From positions 156,927,697 through 156,991,696 of the forward strand of contig NC_073627.1 in the NCBI RefSeq assembly GCF_029407905.1: a stretch of 64,000 bases of DNA, read 5' to 3'. Both the position numbers and the translations under genes were made by a program. The notes beneath the pieces are model-generated. The model did not search any database. It worked only from the letters and a program-made list of their open reading frames with translations, and had not been told where the DNA came from. This stretch comes from Bubalus kerabau (taxonomy: Eukaryota > Chordata > Mammalia > Artiodactyla > Bovidae). Positions 1 to 9,570 of the stretch are shown here, one piece after another. The stretch's first letter is position 1, and the number at the start of each line of letters is the position of its first letter.

Positions 1-267
1 TATTGGAGCTTCAGCTTCAGCATCAGTCCTTCCAATGAATATTCAGGGATGACTTCCTTTAAGATTGACTGGTTTGATCTCTTTGCTGTCCAAGGGATTC
101 GCAAGAGTCTTCTCCAGCATCACAGTTCAAAAGCATTAATTCTTCAGTGCTCAGCCTGCTTTATGGTCCAACTCTCACATCCGTACATGACTACTAGAAA
201 AATCATAGCTTTGACTAGACGGACCTTTGTCAGCCAAGTGATGTCTCTGCTTCTCAGCCTTTTGGAT
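1..267 (-). mobile_element. BovB LINE 3' fragment (cut by window edge)
   Basis: This is the reverse complement of the BovB C-terminal coding region, including the stretch before and after the YGCESWTVKKAE-like segment. It has several frame breaks. It continues beyond the left window edge. Confidence 0.9.
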
Positions 268-854
268 AAGATCAAGTGGTAACCATGTGATATGATAAAG
301 AGAGTAGCTAACACCATGGTACTGGGGAAAATACCAAAATTAAGTGAAATATGCCATCTTTTGTTTTGAGAGGAAAACTGTACTTTTATGCTTTATTTCT
401 GGGACAAATCATGACCAGGTTAGCTTCATCAAATATATCTTTAGCCAATCCATGGGGAACCTGACTGACGGTGGGGAGAGCACATCAAGGTGACTGTGCT
501 GTGGAGTTCCCTGGCCCTGATATAATTAACCAGTGACACAGCCTCACCCTCTTGGATTCAACTCTCACATTCTGGGTTACCTGAGTAGCCCAGCAGCCTT
601 CTTCACTTCACCCAGCGTTGCTCTACAGAGGGCCTCCTTAGGGGATGTGGGGGCTCCTGGGTCCTACAAGGGACAGCTTTGCTCCAGATCCCTGGTGAGG
701 GACCCAGTGAGCCAAGTGGGTTGGCAGATGGGAACTGGGCTAGAGGTGGGTGCCTGGTATTTCACGACTCCAATCACGTGGATCAGATCACGGCTGGCCA
801 CCTCCAGCAGACAGGCACTGCACACATCCCTCCTGTTATCAGCAAAGATACACA
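268..854. other. Unassigned non-coding DNA
   Basis: No gene is recognised. The open frames of 60-120 codons here have no recognisable composition or splice context and overlap on both strands. Confidence 0.5.
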
Positions 855-1350
855 CAACTGTATATAAAATAGATAACCAACAAGGACCTACCGAATAGCA
901 CAGGGAATCCTACTCAATATCTTATAATAACCTTATAATAATAATACAATAATCTTATAAAATATAATAATCTTATAATAAGGGAAAATGTTAAAAAAGA
1001 ATATATGTATATTTGTATACGTGTCCGACTCTGTGTGACCCCATAGACAGCAGCCCACCAGGCTTCCCCGTCCCTGGGATTCTCCAGGCAAGAACACTGG
1101 AGTGGGTTGCCATTTCCTTCTCCAATGCATGAAAGTGAAAAGTGAAAGTGAAGTCACTCAGTTGTGTCCGACTCTAGCGACCCCATGGACTGCAGCCTAC
1201 CAGGCTCCTCCATCCATGGAATTTTCCAGGCAAGAGTACTGGAGTGGGGTGCCATTGCCTTCTTCGATGTATAAATGAATCACTTTGTTGTACACCTGAA
1301 ACTAACACAACATTGTAAATCAACTACATTTCAATAGAAATTCTAAAAAA
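855..1350 (+). mobile_element. L1 3' UTR fragment interrupted by a SINE
   Basis: Both flanks (855-1018 and 1269-1350) match the ruminant L1 3' end, with its wording about TATAAAATAGATAACCAACA and the CTGAAACTAACACAACATTG motif. A Bov-A2 SINE splits it. Confidence 0.8.
1019..1268 (-). mobile_element. Bov-A2 SINE (dimer)
   Basis: Two Bov-A units occur in reverse orientation, each containing the GTGTCCGACTC and CCAGGCAAGA landmarks and joined by the GAAAGTGAAAAGTGAAAGTG linker. It is inserted in the L1 3' end. Confidence 0.9.
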
Positions 1351-1656
1351 TGAAAGATTGTGTGTGAACTTTTGTCTACCTGGGTTAATCAGCATCTTTT
1401 AGAAGATGGGGAGATTTGATCTTGAAGATATGAGTATGCAGCCTTGAAATTTTCTTTTCTAAGATATGATGCTACTAAAAGTGTAAGAAAACAAACAGAA
1501 GAAAAAGTCCCAAGAAGACCTGTAATTAAAAACTATCCCTTTTGAAAAACAAAACAAAGTGTTTGAGAATTGTATTTCTCAAGTGCTTCACTTTCCTCAT
1601 AAAGTCACTTGGTTTGAAAGAAGGAAATCAGAGGGCTCCAGGTACAGATAGGTGTG

Positions 1657-1662
1657 TTTATT
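1657..1662 (-). terminator. Candidate NXNL2 polyadenylation signal
   Basis: On the minus strand an AATAAA hexamer lies about 680 nt downstream of the NXNL2 stop codon. It is preceded by an AT-rich stretch resembling the end of a 3' UTR. If used, cleavage would fall near 1635-1645 and the 3' UTR would contain the twin-primed L1 at 1736-1990. Other signals further downstream cannot be excluded. Confidence 0.45.
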
Positions 1663-1735
1663 AAAGCAAAAAGACTGTACAAACTTTAGTAACAAATATA
1701 GTCATGAGAGCGTATCATTAAAATAAAGACATCTC

Positions 1736-1990
1736 TTGTGAACCTCCCCTCCCATTCCCTTCCCCATTCTACCCCTCTAGGTTGATACAGAGCCCCTATT
1801 TGATTTTCCTGAGCCATATAGCAAATTCCCATTATCTATCTATTTTACATATGGTAATGCAAGTTTCCAGGGGAGGGAGGTTCAAAAGGGAAGGGATATA
1901 CGTATACCTATGGCTGAAACATGTTGAGGTTTGACAGAAAACAAGAAAATTCTGTAAAGCAATTATCCTTCAATTAAAAAAAATAAAAGG
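1736..1990 (+). mobile_element. Bovine L1 3' end with 5' inversion (twin priming)
   Basis: The right part (about 1871-1990) is an L1 3' UTR in plus orientation ending in an A-rich tail. The left part (1736-1870) is the preceding L1 segment in reverse orientation. The whole is flanked by a perfect 16-bp target-site duplication, AAAATAAAGACATCTC, at 1720-1735 and 1991-2006. That marks one insertion event with 5' inversion. It lies in the probable NXNL2 3' UTR. Confidence 0.9.
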
Positions 1991-2338
1991 AAAATAAAGA
2001 CATCTCCAGAAAAAAAAAGTATCAATAAATATGCCATTTTACCTGAAGAGCTTGTATAATAAATACGTGTTTTGCATAGATTTCCAATAGCTCATTGTGA
2101 ACACACTTAAGCTCATGTGGAGAAAGCTATGCTAAGAATAATAAAAATAACTACCAACAAAGCTAGAGGGAGGGCATTCCCTGAGCAACATTTTCTTTCC
2201 ATCACAGATGAGTGCTTCTGCTCTTAAAGAAACCACCAACACAGAGAAACAGGATGCTCTTCTTCTCTGCCGGGTTGAGGCTGCAGCAACAGGAGTGACT
2301 GCACACCTGTCCGGGCGCCCTGGAGACCCGCCCTCTGC

Positions 2339-2507
2339 TCAACCGGAGAAATTCTGGAAGATGTCCGCTGCCTCCACCCAGTTCTGGAAGCAGGCCAGCC
2401 CCCGCTCCCGGATCTGCTTCCGCCCTTTGTCGGTGATGACCTCCCCGCTGGGCTTCAGGATCACAAGCCTGGGGATGGCCGTGATGTGGTACCTGGTCCT
2501 CAGCTCG
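2339..2507 (-). CDS. NXNL2: NXNL2 coding exon 2 (C-terminal part, stop codon)
   Basis: The second and last coding exon completes NXNL2. The acceptor is a pyrimidine-rich tract ending in CAG at 2510-2508. The exon encodes residues 101-156, containing ELRTRYHITAIPRL and ending VEAADIFQNFSG, with a TGA stop at 2341-2339. The ITAIPRLVIL segment is the cis-proline strand of the thioredoxin fold (I-P motif), and the charged GRKQIRERGLACF helix follows. The total of 156 residues equals the human long isoform as I recall it. No frameshift or premature stop is seen, so the gene looks functional. The intron between the exons (2508-8583) is about 6.1 kb and holds several SINEs. Confidence 0.95.
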
Positions 2508-2837
2508 CTGTGGGAGAGAAGAGGGCGGCAGAGGGTCAGTGTGGGACAGGCCAGGCCGCCGCACGTCTGCAGGGACCGGCGCCTCCCCAGAGCCAGCTGA
2601 GCCCGCAAAGCCTTAGCACCCAGCCCGCCCGGTGAGCCCTCCCACTGGGCTGAGGATTCCTGTGGGCTCTTCTTGCTGCTGGCTGGTTCTCAGCCAATGC
2701 TGTCCCAGAGGAGCATCCGGTGATGGAACCGTTCTGCATCTGTGCTACTCAGCGTCATAGCCATGGTCACCCGTGATGACTGAGCACTTGAAATCTGGCT
2801 GGTGAGCCTGAGGAATTGAATTTTTGGTTTTAGTTCA

Positions 2838-3197
2838 TTTTATTTGTTTGTTTATGTATTTTCTGGCTGTGCCAAGCGGCTTGCAGGATCTTAGTTCCCC
2901 AACCAGGGATTGAACCCAGCCATGGAAGTAAGAGCACCAAGTCATAACCACTAGAAAGTGAAAAGAAAGTGAAGTCGCTCAGTAGTGTCTAACTCTTTGA
3001 GACCCTATGGACTGTAGCCTACCAGGCTCCTCTGTCCATGGGATTTTCCAGGCAAGAATACTGGAGTGGGTTGCCGTTTCCTTCTTCAGGGGATCTTCCC
3101 GACTCAGGGATCAAACCTGGGTCTCCTGCACTGCAGGCAGATGCTTTACCCACTAAGACATGAGGGAAGTTGACCACTAGACCACCAGGGAATTCCC
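2838..3197 (-). mobile_element. CHR-type tRNA-derived SINE
   Basis: The reverse complement of a cetartiodactyl CHR SINE head (TTCCCTGGTGGTC region) is split by a younger Bov-tA. Confidence 0.8.
2955..3172 (-). mobile_element. Bov-tA SINE nested in a CHR SINE
   Basis: Complete reverse-orientation Bov-tA with an 8-bp duplication ACCACTAG at 2947-2954 and 3173-3180. The nesting shows that it is younger than the CHR element. Confidence 0.9.
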
Positions 3198-3919
3198 TAT
3201 TTCAGTCTATTTTAAATTTAAGTAGTCACATGTAGCTAGTGGCTGCCGAATGACACAGTGTAATTTTAAACCCACAAATAACCCAATAAATTTGGATCCT
3301 TCCTACATCTCAAGAGGTTTAAATACATCAGGTACCTATAATGGTAAAAGTTAAAATTCCATAAGTTTTAGACAAATGCAAAGGCTTACTAGACTTTCTA
3401 CCCTGTAAATTCAAGGACATGCTGATTAACATTATGGGTGAAACATTTTACCTTCACATGTAATAACCCCTTGTGTGACCATTTTACAAAATTATTTGTA
3501 TTCATTTAGGGAAAGGAGTGTCTGCCTTCTCAGTTTTGCAAATCTCCCCATAACCTTCACAGGGATTATCGCCCTCAGGACAGGACAGCTGGGTGCAAAT
3601 CCCGTCCTGTTACCAGCTTGCCAGGGCCTCAGGTTAGCAGTAATCTGATTTCCCTTATCTGTCGCCCTCAGGGTTGTGAAACTGAAAGGAAGAAGAAATG
3701 CATTTGAGACCCTCCTGTTACCAAACCTCCCCTGTGACACCTCCATCAGGTCCTTCCTGCTGCTTTCTGGTATCCTGCTCCAAGACAAATCTTAATTCAC
3801 ACTGGAAAAAAAAAAAAAAAACAGTATCTACACCCAACAGAGAAAATATGCCTTGCTTTCACGCATCTATGAAATGGTGACAACACCAGCCATGTTGCTG
3901 GTCATAAAGGGATCTTAAT

Positions 3920-4290
3920 AAGTTTCAAGTAATCAGTGCAGATCGCTTAATCAGACCATAACATAATGGAACTGGAAAGCAACAAGCAATAATTTTTGGA
4001 ATGAGTTAAAAACTAAATAACCATATGTCATCTATGAAATTGTAAAGCAGACTTACAAAATAATTAGAACAGGGCAATATGGAATATACTATGGGTCCCA
4101 AGCTATAGGCACAATTAGACACAGAGAGTTATCTTACATATTCTTGTCCAAAACTAAAAGGCCTCTATACAGATGAGTTCTGTGTTTAATTCAAGAAACC
4201 AGAAAAACAATGATGAAGCAATTATAGAGAAAGTAGAAAGAAGGCAAAAGAAGACAGAGGACAGAAATCACTGGACTAGGAAATGAATCC
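3920..4290 (+). mobile_element. Possible old L1 ORF2 fragment
   Basis: The conceptual translation resembles a degenerate L1 ORF2 stretch (a SDHN-like then KLEI/WNELKTK-like order), and A-rich base use fits. The family cannot be set by eye. Confidence 0.4.
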
Positions 4291-5678
4291 ACATGGGGTG
4301 AGCAACAAAACAAAACCCGGTTCTTAGACTAAGAAACAGAGAAAAGCTCTATCGAGATTGAGAAGGAAAAAGGGACCACACAGGGACATCAGGAGTCAGG
4401 CAGGCCTTCGAGGAGTGAGGAGGAGGTCTGAAGACATTTCATTGCTCCAGCTTCTCTTCAGAGAATCACCCAGTGTGGACCCTACATCCCCACCCTGGCA
4501 GCCTCTGCCTGGTGACAGGTGTTACCCTGGAACTATGAGGTCATCTCTGTCTCCTCTGGGAGCTGCGTCCAGAGAGACTAGACCAAGCCTCAGAAAGGAA
4601 AGCCTTGTTGCTGGGCAGAATGAAGTGATAACTCAGCATTTTAACCATTTCAGGGAAATGTGAGAGTCCATTCCCTCCTCACCCTGCATTCAGTTGAAGC
4701 ACTGGCTCCCTCCCTTCATCTAAAGCAGCGCATCCTTATCCCTGGCACAACTGCTTCTGGGTTGTCATGGCAACTTCTGGCTCCAGTCTCTTTCCATCTC
4801 GGCCACTGGTAGCCAGGCTGTTACCGAGCAAATCTCTCTACTTGCTTCAAGTATCCATCAAACAAGTGCCCTGCAGGTGCCAAGCCCTGAACAATGTCTA
4901 GTTCAACCTCTGGGACTACAGAGACCACCGCCCCCACCAGACACACACTCCGACAACAGGAGTGGCGCTGGCTCAAGCTATGGAGGGCATAGGCCTCAGG
5001 GGCCAGACATGTGCCCTGTGTCCCCAGGGGCACAAAGGGAGAGCTCCTAGGAAGAGAAGTGGGAGGCTCCAGGGTTGGAGGATGCCACATGTGTAAGACC
5101 TTTGGAGGTGGGAAAGTGTGTGGAGTATTCTGGCATATTAGTTGTCAAGTCTGACCAGAACACAGATGTAAACGAGACAACAAGAAATAAAATGAGTGAG
5201 GGTCAAATACTGGAGGGGGATGTGTGAGACATGGACTGAGTGGGTCTTGCATTCCTGGCAGCATGCAACAGAAATTCCTGCTGGCAAAGTCAGGGATTTT
5301 TCTTTATTCCTTACTTGGCTCATAAAAAGAGGGAGGGAAGGCAGGACAGAATCTGTCTTCAATGCTGCCCCCTTGCTCAGACCTCTCGCCCAGCTGCACA
5401 CACAGGCATCAAGGCAGGACCTGAGAGCCCACCCTGGGCCCCCACTGCCCCTCACTATAGGCACATCACTAGATATTTGCCTCTCTAGGCAGAAGGGTGG
5501 TGCTTGGGTTTGGGTCTTGTGTGCATTCTTCACTGGACAGCCAAGATCTGACCAAGCTTGAGGTGAGCGGTTCTAGAAAGTTTCTTCTTGCAGTTGCATC
5601 TCCATCATCACCGCCTCCAGCCATGCCCAGGGTAAGCTTAGCAGGGTGGAATGCCTCTGTGGTGATCTACCACCTCCT
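4291..5678. other. Unassigned NXNL2 intron DNA
   Basis: No repeat or exon is recognised. Two open frames of about 100 and 121 codons (4358-4663 and 5196-5561, plus strand) look like chance frames in moderately GC-rich DNA. Confidence 0.5.
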
Positions 5679-5690
5679 GAGCCTAAGGCA

Positions 5691-5914
5691 AACCTTCCCA
5701 AGTGGTGCTAGTGGTAAAGAACTGATCTGCAAATGTAGGAGACATAAAAGATGTGGTTTCAATCCCTGGATTGGGAAGATCCCCTGGAGAAGGAAATGGC
5801 TACCCACTCCAGTATTCTTGCCTGGGAGAATCCCCTGGACAGAGGAGTCTGGCAGGCTATAGGGTCGCAAAGAGTCACACACGAACTGAAGCGACTTAGT
5901 ATGCATGGACGCAT
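5691..5914 (+). mobile_element. Bov-tA SINE
   Basis: tRNA-like head plus BovB-derived tail in plus orientation. The flanking duplication GAGCCTAAGGCA (5679-5690) recurs with one mismatch at 5915-5926. Confidence 0.9.
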
Positions 5915-5926
5915 GAGCCTCAGGCA

Positions 5927-7465
5927 GGTCATCAGAAAACCAGAGAACAGCAGATGACACATGTGGACCACTGAAAAAAGACAGCCCGGGTCCCTCACCT
6001 TCTCACAGCACCAAGAAGAATGTCATGCTCTGCACATATTGAGAACTTCTCAAAAGGCCTCCTGGAGGCTTCCTACATTCTTTAGTTCTCCTTGGTGGCT
6101 GTTACTTCCATTTTTGCTCACGATCTGATTTCAAAATGCAGGCTTGGATAAGCAAAATTTAGGGCTTAGCTCCAAGAATTTCCCACAGAATACCACATTT
6201 CCTAATTTATACATTGCAATGACAGGATTAACAAAGTTCAGTCTGTGAAGGGGAGGCCCCGGGAACTAACTTCTCCCCAAACTGCTGCCTCCCACCCTGC
6301 CCCCGCCAACCCTGATCAGATTCCTCCTAGGTGAGGCTGCAGCCGGAGATGGCCAGGGCCTAGTGCAGCCCCATGCCGGGCCCTAAACAGCTCAGCACCT
6401 GCAGTGGACCAAATAGGCCTTGACCAGTTAATCCAGGAAGCAGAGAGCACGCTGTAAGCACCCCTAACCCCACCCTTATCCCCACCCCTAGCAAGGCTGT
6501 CCTGAGGCTCAGTGTCCCCTGGGAGAGGAAGCTGGAGCAGAAAGGACTGGCTCCAGAGCCAGGGGCACCCATCTCTGCACTTCAATAGCACACCTGTGAA
6601 ATGGGCAACACGGAAAGTGCCGCTACACAACCAGCTGGCTTAGCTCTGAATGCGTGCATCAGTGCAGTTCTCATCCATCACGTGCCATGTCATTAAACTC
6701 AACAACTGAATACCTTGCCTACAGTCACCCCACAAATAGATCCCACAACTGAACTCTGCCAGGGGCCTGAGCTCTTTGCTTGATTACTAACACTGTCACT
6801 TTCAAAAATAAGTGTATTCTTTCAAAAGCGGTGTGTAACTTGAACGCTAAGCAAATCAAAACTCCTTTTACAACCACCACTAGATGTGAAGCTATAAGAA
6901 CTTTCAACCAAGTAAATCATGGTCATTTGGATGTATCATGGATGACTTTTCCTAGTCCTGCCTTGAGTGAGGCCTTGGAAAGCAGGTAACCTCCCTTGAA
7001 GGGTCTGGGCCTCACCTCTTGCTTGGCATCAGCAAAAGCATGTGCTGGGGAAAAATTACTCCTCCAGGGAACTTTCCAAAGTTAGCTTTCATTTTTAAGT
7101 GTCCAGAAGGAAAACCGTTTCAGAATAATTAATTTGGGAGAACGCCACAATTGAATACTAATTCCCAGAAAAATGTACCACGTGGTGCTATTAAAAAAAA
7201 AAAAATCCAGAAATTCACCTCCATATCTGTTAAGGGGATGGTGGGGTAATGCACTTGGTGAAGAACAATTAACCTCAGTCCGGACTCTTACACCACAGGT
7301 GACCCCAACATGCCAGACAATCGGTGCCTGTGCCCCACTTCCCTCTTCCAATCCTCCACAAAGTCCTCCCATGTCCTCTCTCTTCCCTAACACACCACCC
7401 CCCCACCTTCTCCCTTCTCCCCTCCATAGATCCCATGACCACAGCCAACAGAACACCAGGGCTGG
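5927..7465. other. Unassigned NXNL2 intron DNA
   Basis: No repeat family or exon is recognised. A short A-run occurs at 7193-7205. Confidence 0.5.
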
Positions 7466-7622
7466 GACTTCCCTGGTGGTACAGTGGTTAAGATTCTGAG
7501 CTAGAAGCTCAGAATTCTAGTGCAGGGGCTGTGGGCTCAATCCATGGTTGGGAAACTAAGATTCCACATGGTACACAGAATGGCATAAAAAAAAAAAAAA
7601 TGAAATGAAAAAAAAAAAAAAA
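7466..7622 (+). mobile_element. Truncated CHR-type SINE with A-rich tail
   Basis: A SINE head (GGGACTTCCCTGGTGGT) runs to about 7585 and ends in two long A-tracts (7587-7600 and 7610-7621). It has a small internal duplication around 7497-7520. Confidence 0.75.
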
Positions 7623-8029
7623 TAGAGCGCTAGGGTCAATTTCTAGTTTGTTCACAAATTCCGAAATCCATGTCACATATTTTTCTAAAAGCAAGGGTGG
7701 GACAAGATCCCTTCAGAGAGCATGGATTTTTGTCACCTCTGACATCTGTCTCAAGAGTCCAGGAAGGTGCTTCTTCTTACAGGTATAGGAGCAGGAGAAC
7801 CTTTATGAAATTTCGGTCACTGACGATAAAACTGAAATTGCAACCTGGCTTGCAGTAGGGTTCCTCCAGGACTTGAGTCCTGACCCTTCTCCCCAGCACC
7901 TGGTACCCAGGCCCAGGCTCCTGGGACAAGGTAGTCCACCCATAGTCTCCAGTTCTGACCTGAGCATCCATTCTGGATCTCCCTCTCCTACTCTCCAGAT
8001 AAGGGTCAGTGTCTTCCCTGTGCAGTGCC

Positions 8030-8247
8030 TGTGTGCTCAATGCTGTGTCCGAATCTTTGAGGACCCTACGACCTGTAGCCCGCCGGGCTCCTCTGTCCAT
8101 GGGATTCTCCAGGCAAGAATACTGGAGTGGGTTGCCATTTCCTCAGGCGGGGGATCTTCCCAACCCACAGATGGAACCTGCGGCGATCGTGTCTCCTGCA
8201 TTGGCAGGCAGATTCTTGACAGTTGAGGCACCTGGGAAGCCCTCCCT
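8030..8247 (-). mobile_element. Bov-tA SINE
   Basis: Reverse-orientation Bov-tA with its BovB-derived tail at about 8045 and tRNA-like head ending near 8247. It lies in the NXNL2 intron about 340 bp downstream of exon 1. Confidence 0.9.
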
Positions 8248-8583
8248 GCATAGTAGGGTGCAGCACCTCAGGGCAGTGATTACTCGAGTGGGCTCCCTGC
8301 CGGAGAATAATCATCACCAGAACTCATACATTCAGATTCCCAGAGCCTCAGATCTACTGAGCCAAAGTCGAGGGTGGACCAAGATCCGCGCCCACCGAGT
8401 TCCCCGTCAGCCAACGCTAGAGCCTCCCTGGGAAGCCAAAGCAAAGAGGCTCAAACACGAAAGGGTGGAGATGGAGGCTATCAAAGAGGCATTCAGAGTT
8501 GGGAGAAGCCCGGAGAAGAGGGATTGGGGTGGGGGTTGGTGTGGGAGCTCACAGCACCTCCCACACACACGGTCTCCACTCAC

Positions 8584-8885
8584 TGCCGGTAGGGGTCGTG
8601 GAAGGGCAGCGCCAGCCAGGCACCATGCAGTTCCTGCATGAATTCCAGCATTTCCTGCGCGCTGCCGTCGGCGGACACGAAGACCACCTCGAAGGGCGCC
8701 GGCGGCCGCGCCTCGTCCACGAGCTCCTCGTAGAAGTCGCAGAGCAGCGGCGTGAAGTCGCGGCTGGGCGCGCACCGGCCCGCGGCGAAGTATAGCGCCA
8801 CCACCTTGTTCTGCAGCGCCGCCTCGGCCTCCACCCACGCGCCGTCGCAGGTCACCAGGCGCCGCCCGCCCAGCACGTCCACCAT
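8584..8885 (-). CDS. NXNL2: NXNL2 coding exon 1 (nucleoredoxin-like 2, RdCVF2)
   Basis: This exon encodes residues 1-100 of a thioredoxin-fold protein matching mammalian NXNL2, starting MVDVLGGRRLVTCDG. NXNL2 is known as rod-derived cone viability factor 2, which supports photoreceptors and other sensory neurons. The active-site motif is C38-A-P-S41, so the second cysteine of the classical CXXC is serine, as in the human protein as I recall it. The start is the ATG at 8885-8883, chosen because the human protein begins with the same MVD. The exon ends at a consensus donor (GTGAGT, 8583-8578) and splits a His codon CA|C, completed by exon 2. The 302 nt here plus 169 nt of exon 2 make exactly 157 codons with the stop. 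The frame stays open upstream of this ATG to about 9161, but that stretch is low-complexity CpG-island sequence and probably 5' UTR. Confidence 0.95.
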
Positions 8886-9570
8886 GGCCGGGCGCGGGGA
8901 CACCTGCGGGGGAGGACACCTGCGGCAGAAGGACACCTGAGGGGAGAGGTGGGGCGGTGAGCGCGGGGCCTGGATCCTAGCGGAGGAACGTCCCTGGGTG
9001 AATGAACTCAGGTGGCTGATCCCTGCGGGGGAACGGTCACCTGCGGGCGGGCAGCGATGCCTGGCTCCCTTCGCACCGCTGGGCGCCCGGACCTCGGCAC
9101 CAGCCTGAGCCTCGGCTCCCGGCGGGAGCAGGGACGTCCGCGCTGGGGTAAGGGGGAACACTCACAAACACCCGCGACCCCAGGTGTAGCGGCCGTAGCA
9201 CCAACAACCCCAGCACCAGCCTCCAGGGAATCGAGCCGCCCCGCCCCTGCCCCGCCCCCTTCTGCCTCTGCCCCGCCCCCTCCTGCCTCGGCGCCCCGCC
9301 CCACTCCTTCCTCCGCGACTCTCTGCACGTCCCACCTACCTGCGCAGCTGTGTCCTGCGCTGCTCGCTGCTCGTCGCCTCCGCGCTCCTGGGCGACGCAC
9401 TCTTCTCTGCACCCTCGCATGCCCTCCCCCTCCGCGCCCTCCCCTGGGCCCCTCCCGCCGCGCCCTCCCCTGGGCCCCTCCCGCCGCGCCCTCGCCCTAA
9501 GTCCCCGGGGCGCTCGCCCCACTTGGCGCTCAGTCCCTTCCCACCTGCCCCAGGAGTCCCACCAGCGAGG
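8590..9570. promoter_or_regulatory. CpG island and NXNL2 promoter / 5' UTR
   Basis: This stretch of about 1 kb is very GC- and CpG-rich compared with the AT-rich surroundings, and it overlaps the first exon and upstream side of NXNL2. It holds several GC boxes (CCCCGCCCC type, about 9241-9302). Five CACCTG/CAGGTG E-boxes lie within 145 bp upstream of the start codon. There is no obvious TATA box. Long open frames across it on both strands result from base composition and are not called as genes. The transcription start cannot be fixed from sequence alone. Confidence 0.8.
9434..9493. repeat. 26-bp GC-rich tandem repeat in the CpG island
   Basis: A 26-bp unit starting GCGCCCTCCCCTGGGCCCC occurs at 9434 and 9460 and begins again at 9486, giving about 2.3 copies. 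It lies upstream of NXNL2 and could be a small length-variable minisatellite. Confidence 0.8.

Larger units (their letters stand above)
2775..3262. mobile_element. Old non-autonomous hAT-like DNA element, split by SINEs
   Basis: The flanks 2775-2837 and 3198-3262 contain the GAGCACTTGAAAT and CACATGTAGCTAGTGGCT landmarks of a common mammalian MER-type hAT element. I am not certain of the exact family name. Confidence 0.55.

Noticed and set aside
8407..8919. 170-codon minus-strand frame overlapping NXNL2 exon 1
   Set aside because: It is a shadow frame of the real exon; the NXNL2 frame has clear family similarity and splice sites.
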